The position numbers were made by a program, and so were the translations under genes. From contig JAITLK010000001.1 of NCBI GenBank assembly GCA_031277945.1, forward strand, positions 62,001 to 126,000: 64,000 bases of DNA, written 5' to 3'. The stretch comes from Microbacterium sp. Its GTDB lineage: Bacteria > Actinomycetota > Actinomycetes > Actinomycetales > Microbacteriaceae. Positions 29,827 to 39,262 of this stretch are shown here, in pieces; the stretch's first letter is position 1, and each line of letters opens with the position of its first letter. The notes below the pieces were generated by a model. That model saw nothing but the letters and a program-made list of their open reading frames with translations. It ran no database searches and was not told where the DNA came from.

Positions 29827-31046
29827 GGCGTCCTCTCCCGTGCCCCCGCGCTCATCAGTCCGCCGAGCACGGACAAGATCGCCCCACCCAGGAACAGCAG
29901 CCAGAATCCTCCGGCCAGCGCGACCAGTGCCGCCCCGATCAGCGGGCCGAGCAGCTGGCCCAGCGCCGCAGACACGGTGACCATGCCGAGGTCGCGGGCA
30001 TGGGCCGTGTCGTCGGGAAGCAGGTCCGTGGCGAAGGCGAGGCCGGTGGTCATGAAGGCGCCGTAGCCGATCCCGAGGAGCGCCGCGGCCACCAGGGTCA
30101 TCTCCCAGCTCGGTACGAAGGCGAGCAGCAGCGAGGCCAGAGCCTGGATCATCGCGCTGATCACTGTCGGCATCCGGCGTCGGCCGGTGCGATCGGACCA
30201 CCAGCCCGACCCGAACGATGCGACCACCACGAAGACGGTGTACACGACGATCGCGATGAGCAGATTGTCCTCGGCGGCAGTGCCCTGTCCGAGTCCGTAC
30301 ATGAGGAAGAACAGCAGGAGCGTGGTCCCGAGGGCATTTCCGATGTTGACTACGAGGCGGCCGGTGATCATCCATCCGAAGTCCCGATCGCGCAGCGAGC
30401 GCAGTGCTCCGCCTTCGCGGCCGTGCGTCGCGGGATGTCCCGGCGGATCGGGCAGCACGACGGCCGCGATGGTGCCGACCACGGCGATGAACCCACCCAG
30501 CACCAGATACGACACGTCCACCGTGAGGGCGAGCACCACCACGGTGCCGACACCGACGATGATGCCGACGGCCTGTGCCGAGCTGGCGAGCGACGCGGCG
30601 GTGCCTCGCTGGGCCTCCGGCAACTGGTCGGCGATCATCGCGGTCAGTGCGGCGGAGACCACGGCGATACCGACGGAAACACCCGTCCACGCCGCGCCCA
30701 CAGCGATCGGCCCGGCGGCGTAGCCGGTGATGGCGAGGCACACGGCGGCGATCCACGTTCCCGCGAGCGCCCACGGCCGGCGTCTGCCCCAGCGCGAGCG
30801 CGTGCGGTCCGACATCGCGCCGGCGAGCGGACCGGCGATGACGCCGGCCAGGCCGCCGACGCCGAGGACGACGCCGGTGGACACCACGCCGGTGATCCAT
30901 CCGTTGGCGTCATCGGGTGTATCCAGTTGCGTCGGCAGCAGCAGTTGCACCGGAGTGAGCTGTACGGTCCAGATCGCAAGCCAGGCCACCGCGAACAGCA
31001 CCATCCAACCGCGCGTCACCGGCGTACGCGATACTGCGGCCGTCAT
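29805..31046 (-). CDS. MFS transporter, probably sugar
   Basis: A 413-residue protein with about twelve hydrophobic helices. The loop motif SDRTRSRWGRRRPW after helix two and SDRTGRRR after the central loop mark a major facilitator, in a style common in sugar permeases of the glycoside-uptake type. It overlaps the GH1 beta-glucosidase by ATGA, so the pair likely imports and splits a beta-glucoside. The gene tail overlaps the neighbouring hydrolase by 22 bases on the opposite strand. Confidence 0.85.
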   Translation of the reverse strand: MTAAVSRTPVTRGWMVLFAVAWLAIWTVQLTPVQLLLPTQLDTPDDANGWITGVVSTGVVLGVGGLAGVIAGPLAGAMSDRTRSRWGRRRPWALAGTWIAAVCLAITGYAAGPIAVGAAWTGVSVGIAVVSAALTAMIADQLPEAQRGTAASLASSAQAVGIIVGVGTVVVLALTVDVSYLVLGGFIAVVGTIAAVVLPDPPGHPATHGREGGALRSLRDRDFGWMITGRLVVNIGNALGTTLLLFFLMYGLGQGTAAEDNLLIAIVVYTVFVVVASFGSGWWSDRTGRRRMPTVISAMIQALASLLLAFVPSWEMTLVAAALLGIGYGAFMTTGLAFATDLLPDDTAHARDLGMVTVSAALGQLLGPLIGAALVALAGGFWLLFLGGAILSVLGGLMSAGARERTPQAARIP

Positions 31047-32395
31047 GCCCGACTCCGTGCGATGAGGTCCCGATACCAGCGATACGACTCCTTGGGCGTT
31101 CGGACGCCACTGGCGATGTCCGTGTGGACGAGCCCGAAGCGCTGCGTGAACCCGTCGGCCCACTCGAAGTTGTCCAGCAGCGACCAGACCGTGTACTCGT
31201 CGACGACGACACCGGCACGGAGGGCATCGCCCACGGCCGAGATGTGACCGTGCAGGTAGGCGATTCGTTCACGATCATCGACCGGGGTCGGCTCATCCGG
31301 CTCCGGGAAGGAAGCGCCGTTCTCGGACACCACCACCGGTGGCAGCGCCGCGCCGTAGCGTTCGCGCAGTTGCAGGAGAAGGGCGGTGAGGGCGCCTGGG
31401 ACGATCGGCCACTCCTGCCCAAAACCGGTCACCGGTGCACCCGGGGTCGGCACGATCGCGAACGGTACAGCGCCCGGGTCCGCCGTCACCGTGGTGGGAT
31501 TGTAGAAGTTCACGCCGTATGCGTCCAGCGGAGCCGAGATCAACTCGAGATCCCCGTCCTGCACGGGCAGATCCGCGAGTCCGAGGGCGGCGAAGTCCGG
31601 ATAGCACCCCGTGAGAACCGGATCGGCGAAGAGTCGGTTGTGCAACAGGTCGTACACCGCGGCCGCGGCTGCATCCTCGTCGGTGTCGCGCAGCGGGCGC
31701 ACATGGGTGTGATTGTTCGCGATGGCCACCTCATGTGCTCCCGCGGCTCGCAGCACGCGCAGGGCCAGGCCATGGGCGAGCAACTGGTGGTGAGCGGTCG
31801 GAAGCGCGCCGAACAGCATCGACCGACCCGGCGCGAGGGTGCCGACGGCATAGCCCTGCAGCGTTGTCATGGCGGGCTCGTTGATCGTGTACCAGTGACG
31901 GACTCGATCCGAGAGGCGGTCGGCGACGAGACGGGCGTAATCGCCGAACCGCAACGCGGTATCGCGGTTCAGCCACCCGCCGCGTGCCTCCAGGGCGCTG
32001 GGAAGATCCCAGTGGTACAGGGTCGGAAACGGCGTGATGCCGGCTTCCAGCAGATCGTCCACCAGGCGCGAGTAGTAGTCCAGCCCCGCGGCGTTCGCAC
32101 CCCGCACGCCGTCCGGCTGCACACGCACCCAGGAAATGGAGAACCGGTACCGGTCCACTCCCAGCTCCCGCAACAGCGCGACGTCCTCGCCCGAGCGGTA
32201 ATAGCTCTGCGGCCCCTCCTGTGCCGTGGTGCCGTCGATGATCCGGCCGGAATCCACGAAGTCGTCCCAGATGCTGCGACCTCTGCCGTCCGCGTCACGG
32301 GCACCTTCGATCTGGAAGGCGCTGGTCGCGGTGGACCACCGGAAGCCGGGCGGGAATTCGGGAAGCGGATCGACCGTAGGGCGGGCGTGGGACAT
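31043..32395 (-). CDS. GH1 beta-glucosidase
   Basis: A 450-residue family 1 glycoside hydrolase that releases glucose from beta-glucosides such as cellobiose by a retaining mechanism. Visible motifs are the N-terminal FPPGFRWSTATSAFQIEGA, YHWDLP, acid/base TINEP (near 168) and nucleophile SENG (near 359). No signal peptide is present, so the substrate is imported first, presumably by the coupled MFS transporter. ATG 32395 has GAGGAGA 4-5 bases upstream. Confidence 0.92.
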   Translation of the reverse strand: MSHARPTVDPLPEFPPGFRWSTATSAFQIEGARDADGRGRSIWDDFVDSGRIIDGTTAQEGPQSYYRSGEDVALLRELGVDRYRFSISWVRVQPDGVRGANAAGLDYYSRLVDDLLEAGITPFPTLYHWDLPSALEARGGWLNRDTALRFGDYARLVADRLSDRVRHWYTINEPAMTTLQGYAVGTLAPGRSMLFGALPTAHHQLLAHGLALRVLRAAGAHEVAIANNHTHVRPLRDTDEDAAAAAVYDLLHNRLFADPVLTGCYPDFAALGLADLPVQDGDLELISAPLDAYGVNFYNPTTVTADPGAVPFAIVPTPGAPVTGFGQEWPIVPGALTALLLQLRERYGAALPPVVVSENGASFPEPDEPTPVDDRERIAYLHGHISAVGDALRAGVVVDEYTVWSLLDNFEWADGFTQRFGLVHTDIASGVRTPKESYRWYRDLIARSRA

Positions 32396-32443
32396 GTATC
32401 TCCTCGGACAGCGTCGTGCGAGTGAACTCGGGTGTCTGATCGG

Positions 32444-32474
32444 ACGATACTCCGCACCATCGGTGTCGCGTCAA
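32444..32474 (-). promoter_or_regulatory. Promoter of beta-glucosidase operon
   Basis: TTGACG (32469-32474) and TATCGT (32444-32449) on the minus strand are 19 bases apart. A small CACC-ATC-GGTG inverted repeat (32455-32465) sits between them and could be an operator. Confidence 0.5.
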
Positions 32475-32516
32475 GGGCTTATCCCGGCGCGGTCGGAAGC
32501 ATGCCCGTTGTGCTGA

Positions 32517-32522
32517 TAGACT
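32517..32522 (+). promoter_or_regulatory. rpsT -10 box
   Basis: TAGACT lies 104 bases before the rpsT start codon, giving a leader of about 95-100 bases. No clear -35 was found. Confidence 0.4.
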
Positions 32523-32626
32523 CGGCCTTTGACTTGTGTGTGGGTTCGCCCTCACATCGTCGAGGACAGCCCTCTCTCTGCCGCTCGACAAACCTCATCC
32601 CATTCGGAACGAAAGTCAGACCACAC

Positions 32627-32887
32627 GTGGCAAACATCAAGTCGCAGATCAAGCGCAACAAGACCAACGAGAAGGCCCGCGAGCGTAACAAGGCCGTCAA
32701 GACCGAGCTGAAGTCCGCCGTGCGCCGCACGCGCGAGGCGATCGCCGCCGGTGACAAGGCTGCCGCAGAGGCCGCGCTGAAGAACGCGTCCAAGAAGCTG
32801 GACAAGGCCGTCGGCAAGGGCGTCATCCACGAGAACCAGGCCGCGAACCGCAAGTCGTCGATCGCCAAGCAGGTCGCCGCTCTCTGA
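32627..32887 (+). CDS. rpsT: 30S ribosomal protein S20
   Basis: The 86-residue basic protein binds 16S rRNA in the small subunit. It begins [17 protein letters not shown] and ends [10 protein letters not shown], as in other actinobacterial S20 proteins. The GTG at 32627 fits the family start; a GAAAG purine tract lies upstream. The gene stands alone with its own promoter and a strong terminator, and is usually found next to holA or lepA. Confidence 0.97.
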   Translation: MANIKSQIKRNKTNEKARERNKAVKTELKSAVRRTREAIAAGDKAAAEAALKNASKKLDKAVGKGVIHENQAANRKSSIAKQVAAL

Positions 32888-32896
32888 GCCTCACGA

Positions 32897-32931
32897 AAGA
32901 ATGCCCGCCCCTTTCCGGGGCGGGCATTCTT
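32897..32931 (+). terminator. rpsT terminator
   Basis: A 15-bp perfect stem (core GAATGCCCGCCCC) with loop TTTCC, 9 bases after the rpsT stop and followed by CGTTT. Confidence 0.9.
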
Positions 32932-32962
32932 CGTTTGCGCCTGCGGCGCCGTGAATGATGGG

Positions 32963-32996
32963 AAACGCCCCTCCAAGCCACATCGGAGGGGCGTTT
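32963..32996 (-). terminator. araA operon terminator
   Basis: AAACGCCCCTCC pairs perfectly with GGAGGGGCGTTT, 15 bases after the araA stop on the minus strand. It faces the rpsT terminator. Confidence 0.85.
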
Positions 32997-33011
32997 GCAT
33001 CGTTCAGCGAA

Positions 33012-34535
33012 TCAGAGGCCCTGAGCGAGACGGTAGTAGGCCTGATTCCAGCGCACCTGCTGCTGGAACGCAGGAAGAGTCGTCTCCTCATCGATCACGA
33101 GCAGCTCGACTCCGGCCATGTCTGCGAAGTCGCGGAAGGCCTCCAGGCCCACCGCGGTCGACATCACGGTGTGGTGGGCGGCACCGGCCGTCAGCCAGGC
33201 TGCGGCGCTCGTGGTGAAATCCGGTGCCGGCTTCCACACCGCGCGTCCGACCGGGAGGTTGGGGAGCGGCTCACGCGGCTCGACGTTCTCGACGACGTTG
33301 GCGGTCAGGCGGAAGCGATCGCGCATGTCGCTCATCGCCACGACGATCGCGGGCCCGGCATCCGCCGTGAACACCAGCCGCACCGGGTCATCCTTGCCGC
33401 CGATGCCCAGCGGGTGAATCTCCAGCGTGGGCCGAGCAGTCGTCAGCGACGGTGACACCTCCAGCATGTGCGCGCCGAGGATGAGCTCGTCGCCCGGCGT
33501 CATGTCGTACGTGTAGTCCTCCATGAGGCTCGCACCTCCGGGAAGACCCGCACCCATGACATTGGCGACGTGCACCAGTACGGCAGTCTTCCAGTCGCCC
33601 TCCGCCCCGAAGCCATACCCCTCCGCCATCAGACGCTGCACCGCGAGCCCGGGAAGCTGGGTGAGCTCCCCCAGGTCCTCAAACGACGTGGTGAATGCGC
33701 CGAATCCACCCTCCTCCAGGAAGGACCGCAGCCCGATCTCGATCGCCGCCCCATCGCGGAGCGACTGGTGACGCTCCCCGCCGCGGCGCAGCTCCGGCAC
33801 CACGTCGTACAACTCCTCGTATTCGGCGACCAGAGCGTCGATATCCGACTCCTCGACTGCGGACACCGCGGCCGCGAGGTCGTTGACGCCCCAGGTGTTC
33901 ACCTGGACCCCGAACCGGATCTCCGCCTCGGTCTTGTCGCCTTCGGTGACCGCGACGAATCGCATGTTGTCACCGAAGCGCGCCAGCTTGAGTGAGCGCG
34001 CCGCCGCAAGGCCGGCGGCAGCGCGCTGCCAGGTGGCGATCTCCGCCCGCACCCGTGCATCGCTCGCGTGTCCGACCACCGTCTTACGCGGGGCGCCGAG
34101 ACGGGTCTGGATGTAGCCGAACTCGCGATCGCCGTGGGCCGCCTGGTTCAGGTTCATGAAGTCGAAATCGATATCGGCCCAGGGGAGTTCGACGTTGGCC
34201 TGAGTGTGCAGGTGTGCGAGGGGCTTCTGCAGTGCGTCAAGTCCGGCGATCCACATCTTCCCCGGGCTGAACGTGTGCATCCACGCGATGAGGCCGATGA
34301 CGTTCTCAGCAGCGTTCGCCTCGAGCACCAGGCTCCGGATGGCTGCCGAGTCGGTGAGCACCGGCTTCCAGACGATGCGCACCGGGACGTCGTCGGCCGA
34401 ATCCAGGAGCGTGGCGATCTGCTGTGACTGCTCCGCCACCTGGGCGAGCGTCTCCGGGCCGTACAGGTGCTGGCTTCCCGTGAGGAACCAGACCTCGTAG
34501 GCATCGAGCGTGGTGGACAGGGGCGTGCGGGTCAT
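33012..34535 (-). CDS. araA: L-arabinose isomerase
   Basis: AraA converts L-arabinose to L-ribulose, the first step of arabinose catabolism, using a divalent metal. The 507-residue length and the blocks [34 protein letters not shown] and [18 protein letters not shown] are those of the family. It is the last gene of the lacI-araD-araB-araA group, 15 bases behind the kinase, and ends at a hairpin terminator. Confidence 0.96.
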   Translation of the reverse strand: MTRTPLSTTLDAYEVWFLTGSQHLYGPETLAQVAEQSQQIATLLDSADDVPVRIVWKPVLTDSAAIRSLVLEANAAENVIGLIAWMHTFSPGKMWIAGLDALQKPLAHLHTQANVELPWADIDFDFMNLNQAAHGDREFGYIQTRLGAPRKTVVGHASDARVRAEIATWQRAAAGLAAARSLKLARFGDNMRFVAVTEGDKTEAEIRFGVQVNTWGVNDLAAAVSAVEESDIDALVAEYEELYDVVPELRRGGERHQSLRDGAAIEIGLRSFLEEGGFGAFTTSFEDLGELTQLPGLAVQRLMAEGYGFGAEGDWKTAVLVHVANVMGAGLPGGASLMEDYTYDMTPGDELILGAHMLEVSPSLTTARPTLEIHPLGIGGKDDPVRLVFTADAGPAIVVAMSDMRDRFRLTANVVENVEPREPLPNLPVGRAVWKPAPDFTTSAAAWLTAGAAHHTVMSTAVGLEAFRDFADMAGVELLVIDEETTLPAFQQQVRWNQAYYRLAQGL

Positions 34536-34550
34536 GGTGTCCTTCCGGGT

Positions 34551-36137
34551 TCAGAGAGCGTCCACCGCGGCGGTCTCGATCGCGAGGCCGCGACGATAGA
34601 TGTCGAGGTAGGCGGCGAAGCCGGCGACATCGTCGGCCTCGGGTTCGGTGACATGCGTGTCGACGTGGGCGAAGACCACATCGCTCATGTAGTCGCGGAG
34701 GGACGAGGTGTCAGCGTGCTTCAGGTAGGACGCCAGAACAGCGATCCCCCACGCGCCGCCCTCCGCGGCCAGCTCGCCGACGGCCACCGGCGCGTTCAGA
34801 GCGGCGGCGAGGAAGCGCTGCGCCACACCCACGGTGCGGAACATCCCGCCATGGGCGAACATCCGATCCAGCCGGACGTCCTCGGCGTCCAGAACCCGCA
34901 TACCGAGCGCGAGGGTGCCGAACACGCCGTAGAGCTGCGAGCGCATGAAGTTGGCGAGGTTGAACGAGCTGTCGGGGGTACGCACGAACAACGGGCGCCC
35001 CGCGGTCAGTCCGACGATCGGCTCGCCGGCCAGGTGGTTGTAGGCCAGCAGACCGCCGGCATCCGCCTCGGCGTCGAGAGCCTCCCGGAACAGCGTTTCG
35101 AAGACGGCGTCCTCGTCGGCGGGCTGCCCGGAGGCCGCCGTAAACCGCGTGAAGAGTCCCGCCCACGCGGCGAGCTCGCTGGCACCGTTGTTGCAGTGCA
35201 CCATCGCCACCGGATCCCCCGCGGGAGTCGTGACGAGGTCCAGCTCGTGATGTGCGGCTGCGAGCGGTCGCTCCAGCACCACCATCGCGAAGATGCTGGT
35301 TCCTGCCGAGACGTTGCCTGTCCGCGGCGCGACGGAGTTCGTGGCGACCATTCCGGTGCCGGCGTCCCCCTCCGGCGGACAGAAAGGGGCTCCGGGCGCG
35401 ACTTCACCGGTGGGATCGAGAAGCAGCGCGCCCTGCGCGGTCAGTACCCCGGCGGGAGCACCGGCCGGAAGCACCCGAGGAAGGAGGTCGCGTACCGCGC
35501 ACGGCACCCTCCCATCCGCCAGCCGATCGTAAGCCTCGAGCATGCTCGAGTCGTAGTCGACCGCGGTGGAGTCGATCGGGAACATCCCGGATGCATCACC
35601 CACACCGAGCACCTGCTCGCCGGTGAGTCGCTCGTGAACGTAACCGGCGAGAGTCGTGATCCGATCCAGTGCGGGAAGGTGCTCCTCCGCCGAAAGCACG
35701 GCCTGGTGAAGGTGAGCGATGGACCACCGCAGAGGAATGTTCACTCCGAGCAGTTCGGTGAGCTCCTCCGCTGCGGCAGACGTGTTGGTGTTGCGCCAGG
35801 TGCGAAACGGGACCAGAAGCTCGCCGGCGACGTCGAGGGCGATGTAGCCGTGCATCATGGCAGAGATCCCGATCCCGCCGAAGCGCTCAGGCCGGACGCC
35901 GTGCCGCTCCTCAGCATCTGCGCGCAGAGCGGCCACCGCGCTCTGCACTCCCTGCCAGACCGCGTCGATGCGGTAGGTCCACAGCCCGTCAATCAGCTCG
36001 TTCTCCCATGCGGAGGATCCCACCGCGATGACCTCGGACGGATCGGAGCCGATCAGGCACGCCTTGATGCGGGTCGAGCCCAGCTCGATCCCGAGGCTGG
36101 TGCGGGCGCTGGTGATATCGGACGCTGCGACGCTCAT
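34551..36137 (-). CDS. araB: FGGY-family kinase, probable L-ribulokinase
   Basis: This 528-residue sugar kinase phosphorylates the product of AraA if context is right (L-ribulose to L-ribulose 5-phosphate). The FGGY fold is shown by the N-terminal phosphate motif GIELGSTRIKACLIG, the ISAMMHGY segment, and a C-terminal ATPase region (FAHGGMFRTVGVAQRFLAAALN, AEGGAWGIAVLA). The sequence does not look like the classical E. coli AraB signature, so it seems to be a different FGGY subgroup recruited to this role. ATG 36137 lies 10 bases after araD. Confidence 0.83.
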   Translation of the reverse strand: MSVAASDITSARTSLGIELGSTRIKACLIGSDPSEVIAVGSSAWENELIDGLWTYRIDAVWQGVQSAVAALRADAEERHGVRPERFGGIGISAMMHGYIALDVAGELLVPFRTWRNTNTSAAAEELTELLGVNIPLRWSIAHLHQAVLSAEEHLPALDRITTLAGYVHERLTGEQVLGVGDASGMFPIDSTAVDYDSSMLEAYDRLADGRVPCAVRDLLPRVLPAGAPAGVLTAQGALLLDPTGEVAPGAPFCPPEGDAGTGMVATNSVAPRTGNVSAGTSIFAMVVLERPLAAAHHELDLVTTPAGDPVAMVHCNNGASELAAWAGLFTRFTAASGQPADEDAVFETLFREALDAEADAGGLLAYNHLAGEPIVGLTAGRPLFVRTPDSSFNLANFMRSQLYGVFGTLALGMRVLDAEDVRLDRMFAHGGMFRTVGVAQRFLAAALNAPVAVGELAAEGGAWGIAVLASYLKHADTSSLRDYMSDVVFAHVDTHVTEPEADDVAGFAAYLDIYRRGLAIETAAVDAL

Positions 36138-36147
36138 GATTGCTCTC

Positions 36148-36867
36148 TCACCGACGCGCATCGGTGTTCTGTCCGTAGACGTTCTGGTACCGGTTGTAGA
36201 GGGCATCGACAGCCTCGGGGTCGATCGGGATGAGAGGACCGGCCTCGCGGGCGAGGTGGACGGTGCGAGCCACGTCCTCGACCATCACCGCCGCCTTCAC
36301 GGCATCGCGGGCGTCGACGCCGATGGTGAAGGGTCCGTGATTGCGCATCAGCACCGCACGGGAGCGGTGTCCGCGAAGCGTCTGCACGATTCCCCGCCCG
36401 ATCGAGTCGTCTCCGATGATCGCGAAGGGACCCACCGGGATGGGGCCCCCGAACTCGTCCGCCATCGCGGTGATCACGCACGGGATCTCTTCGCCGCGGG
36501 CCGCCCAGGCCACCGCGTAGGTGGAGTGCGTGTGCACCACACCGCCGACCTCCGGCATGTGGCGATACACGTAGGCGTGCGCCGCGGTGTCACTCGACGG
36601 CGATCGGTCACTCCCGATGGCCCCGGGGATGGCGTGCCCATCGAGGTCGCAAAGGATCATGTTCTCCGGCGTCAGGTCGTCATAGCTGATGCCCGACGGC
36701 TTGATGACGAAGAGGTCCGCTCCCGGAACACGACCCGAGACGTTCCCCCCGGTCCAGACCACCAGGGAGTATCGCACCAGCTCCGCGTGCAGGCGCGCCA
36801 CGTCCTCTCGCACGAGGCGAATAGCCGCATCGATCTCCGGGCCAAAGGTGGGCTCTACGCTGCTCAC
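36148..36867 (-). CDS. araD: L-ribulose-5-phosphate 4-epimerase
   Basis: AraD epimerises L-ribulose 5-phosphate to D-xylulose 5-phosphate, delivering arabinose carbon to the pentose phosphate pathway. The 239-residue class II aldolase-type protein has VVWTGGNVSGR, the zinc ligands HTHSTYAVAW and the C-terminal NRYQNVYGQ. GTG 36867 is chosen because AGCGAGG lies a few bases upstream; the longer frame to 36918 would run through the operator region. Confidence 0.93.
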   Translation of the reverse strand: MSSVEPTFGPEIDAAIRLVREDVARLHAELVRYSLVVWTGGNVSGRVPGADLFVIKPSGISYDDLTPENMILCDLDGHAIPGAIGSDRSPSSDTAAHAYVYRHMPEVGGVVHTHSTYAVAWAARGEEIPCVITAMADEFGGPIPVGPFAIIGDDSIGRGIVQTLRGHRSRAVLMRNHGPFTIGVDARDAVKAAVMVEDVARTVHLAREAGPLIPIDPEAVDALYNRYQNVYGQNTDARR

Positions 36868-36905
36868 GGGTACCTCGCTGTGACGTCGTGTGCGAATCAC
36901 GGGAA

Positions 36906-36919
36906 TGTGACCGGTCACA
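36906..36919. promoter_or_regulatory. LacI-type operator of the ara operon
   Basis: TGTGACCGGTCACA is a perfect 14-bp palindrome placed just downstream of the araD -10 box, around the expected transcription start. Form and position suit repression by the adjacent LacI-family protein. Confidence 0.65.
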
Positions 36920-36921
36920 GC

Positions 36922-36951
36922 AGTGTGTCACAGCCGTGAACCCACCGTCAA
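36922..36951 (-). promoter_or_regulatory. araDBA promoter
   Basis: TTGACG (36946-36951) and CACACT (36922-36927) on the minus strand are 18 bases apart, in the 100-base gap between the regulator and araD. Confidence 0.5.
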
Positions 36952-36967
36952 GGACAGTCGTTGGGAC

Positions 36968-37978
36968 TCAGACGGAAGGATGTGTAACGGAGTCGCGGAC
37001 GACGAGCTCCGGCTTTACCGGCTCCGTCGGGCGGTGCACCTCGCCGGCCCCCACGAGCAGTTCCACCGCACGCCGAGCGATGGCCGAGAAGTCCTGACGC
37101 ACGGTGGTGAGCTTCGGCCAGTAGTACGCCGCGTCGGGGATGTCGTCGAAGCCGACGATACTGATCTCGCGCGGAACCGCGACCCCGGCCTCGTGGAGTC
37201 CACCGAGCAGGCCGAGCGCCATCTGGTCATTGGCCGCGAACACCGCGGTCACCCCGGACTCGATGATCGTCCGGGCGGCTGCGTGCCCGGAACCCGCCGA
37301 CCAGTCCCCCGTGATGATCGGCCCCACCGGCAGCCCGCGGTCGGTGAGCTCGCTGATGTAGCCGTCCGCACGGGACTGCGCCTCCAGCCAGTCCGCCGGA
37401 CCACGCAGATGCCCGATGCGGGTATGGCCGGCGTCCGCGAGCGCCGCGACCGCCAGCCGCGCACCGGCCACCTGGTCGATCGAGAGTCCCCGTTCGCCGC
37501 GTCCCGCTGAGTGCAGGGTGATCACCGGGACGTCGATGTCCAGTGAGGAGAGCGCATCCAGTGTGGCGGCATGGGGCGCGACGACGACGATGCTCTCCAC
37601 CCCCTGCGCCAGCAGATGCTCGATCGCGGACGTCACGGATGCGGCGTCGTCCGCTTCGGCGAACGCGGCGCTCACCCAGTAGCCGGCCTCGCGCGCTGCG
37701 GCCTCGATGGCGGCGATGCTCTGGGCCGGGCCGAAGAGGACGGCATCGGAGGCCAGCACGCCGATGGTGTGCGATCGCTGTGTCCCCAGTGCGCGGGCGG
37801 CATTGTTGACCCGGTATCCGAGCTCCGCCATCGCAGCGAGCACCCGATCGCGTGTCTCCGGCGCCACGTCGGGGTTGTCGTTGAGCACCCGCGACACCGT
37901 CTGGCGCGATACCGCTGCGTGTGCCGCGACGTCGCGGACACCCACCCGTCGCCTGGTCACACCCGTCGCGTCGCTCAC
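36968..37978 (-). CDS. LacI-family transcriptional regulator of arabinose genes
   Basis: The 336-residue protein starts with a LacI helix-turn-helix (GVRDVAAHAAVSRQTVSRVLND), followed by a periplasmic-binding-protein-like effector domain (IGVLASD, VFAANDQMALGLL, ISIVGFDD). Its place directly in front of araDBA, with a palindromic operator between, suggests it represses that operon and is released by arabinose or a related sugar. GTG 37978 is preceded by TAGACT 7 bases upstream; ATG 37999 would place the start upstream of that -10 box. Confidence 0.88.
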   Translation of the reverse strand: MSDATGVTRRRVGVRDVAAHAAVSRQTVSRVLNDNPDVAPETRDRVLAAMAELGYRVNNAARALGTQRSHTIGVLASDAVLFGPAQSIAAIEAAAREAGYWVSAAFAEADDAASVTSAIEHLLAQGVESIVVVAPHAATLDALSSLDIDVPVITLHSAGRGERGLSIDQVAGARLAVAALADAGHTRIGHLRGPADWLEAQSRADGYISELTDRGLPVGPIITGDWSAGSGHAAARTIIESGVTAVFAANDQMALGLLGGLHEAGVAVPREISIVGFDDIPDAAYYWPKLTTVRQDFSAIARRAVELLVGAGEVHRPTEPVKPELVVRDSVTHPSV

Positions 37979-37985
37979 GCGGTCG

Positions 37986-37991
37986 AGTCTA
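37986..37991 (-). promoter_or_regulatory. -10 box for leaderless lacI-type regulator
   Basis: TAGACT on the minus strand, 7 bases before GTG 37978. The 170-base gap to holA contains nothing else recognisable. Confidence 0.55.
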
Positions 37992-38150
37992 TGGCGCATC
38001 CGCCGACGTGCTTTGCGCCGCACGCGCAAGCGCTGCCGTTCCGGAGGGAGGGCACCACCGTTGCGGCAGGAACACTGCTTGCGGGGAGGACTCACCGTCC
38101 GATGGGAGGGGACGCCGATGCGGAGTCATCTGGCCGCGCCGGCATCGCGG

Positions 38151-39197
38151 CTACCCCTGTGATGCGTAGGGTGCCCGCGTGGCGATCACCGTCACCAGCC
38201 GTTCGAGGGCGAACACCGGATCGCGGGATGCCCCCTTCACCTCGGCATCGGCGCGGGCCGCCGCCTGAATGGCGATGGCGAGCGTGGTCTGGTTCCACCC
38301 GGCAAGGTCCCGGCGTGCCCGATCAACCTGCCAGTCCTTCATTCCGAGTCGACTCGCGATGGCCTGGTTGGACTCGCGGCCGGCACCCGCCACCCGCGCC
38401 ATGGTGCGCAGCTTCATGGCGATGGCGGCGACCATCGGGACCGGGTCGGATCCGGAGGCCAGCGCTTGGCGCAGCGATACGAGAGCTTCGGCGTGTTTTC
38501 CAGCGATGGCGGTGTCTGCAACCGTGAACGCCGTGGTCTCGACCCTGCCCCCGTAGTAGCGGGCCACCACCTCGTCGGTGATCTCACCGGAGACGTCGGA
38601 GATGAGCTGCTGACATGCCGCGGCGAGTTCCGTGAGGTCGTCCGCGAACGCGCTCACGAGTGCTCGCAGCGCTCCCGGCGCAATGCGGCGACGTGCGGCC
38701 TTGAACTCGCCCGCCGCGAAGTCGAACCGGTCGGAGTCACGCTTGACGGCCGGACAGGCGATCTCGATTCCGCCCCCCGAACCGGCACGGATGGCATCGA
38801 GCAGCTTCTTGCCGCGGACGCTGGCTCCGGTGTGGCGGAGCACGAGCGTCGCGCCCTCCTGCGGACTGTCCAGGTATGCGATCGCCTCCGTCAGGAAGGC
38901 ATCGGAGCACTTCTCGACCCCCGACACCCGGATCAGGCGAGGCTCGCCGAACAGGGATGGCGATGTGAGAGCCAGCAGGGTCCCGGCGGCGTAGTCGTCG
39001 GCACGGACGTCGGAGACCTCCAGCGACGGGTCCTCCGCCTTGAGGTAGGCGCGCACTCCCGCGATCGCCCGCTCTGCGCAGACCTCTTCCGGGCCGGACA
39101 CGAGCACGATCGGGGCCGGCTGCGGATCACGCCAGGACACCTGCGCGATGACCGATGACGCCTTCTTCGCGGGTGCTCGACGTGCCGTGGGTGTCAT
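38151..39197 (-). CDS. holA: DNA polymerase III subunit delta
   Basis: HolA is the clamp-loader subunit that opens the beta sliding clamp. The 348-residue protein has the family layout: APIVLVSGPEEVCAERAI at the start, an AAA-like core, and the C-terminal collar helices (LGMKDWQVDRARRDLAGWNQTTLA). ATG 39197 follows a TAGGCT -10 box by 6 bases. It lies behind comEC, as in many bacteria. Confidence 0.93.
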   Translation of the reverse strand: MTPTARRAPAKKASSVIAQVSWRDPQPAPIVLVSGPEEVCAERAIAGVRAYLKAEDPSLEVSDVRADDYAAGTLLALTSPSLFGEPRLIRVSGVEKCSDAFLTEAIAYLDSPQEGATLVLRHTGASVRGKKLLDAIRAGSGGGIEIACPAVKRDSDRFDFAAGEFKAARRRIAPGALRALVSAFADDLTELAAACQQLISDVSGEITDEVVARYYGGRVETTAFTVADTAIAGKHAEALVSLRQALASGSDPVPMVAAIAMKLRTMARVAGAGRESNQAIASRLGMKDWQVDRARRDLAGWNQTTLAIAIQAAARADAEVKGASRDPVFALERLVTVIATRAPYASQG

Positions 39198-39203
39198 GAT
39201 CCG

Positions 39204-39209
39204 AGCCTA
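39204..39209 (-). promoter_or_regulatory. -10 box for leaderless holA
   Basis: TAGGCT on the minus strand, 6 bases before the holA ATG and after the comEC stop. Confidence 0.55.
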
Positions 39210-39262
39210 CCGGCCACCTCCGACGTCACCGGGTCCTGGCGCCGGTTCCGCGGCCCGCACGG

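Noticed and set aside
37979..38095. Upstream extension of the LacI-type regulator
   Set aside because: The extension is Arg/Pro/Cys-rich, would cross the TAGACT -10 box, and precedes the normal helix-turn-helix start.
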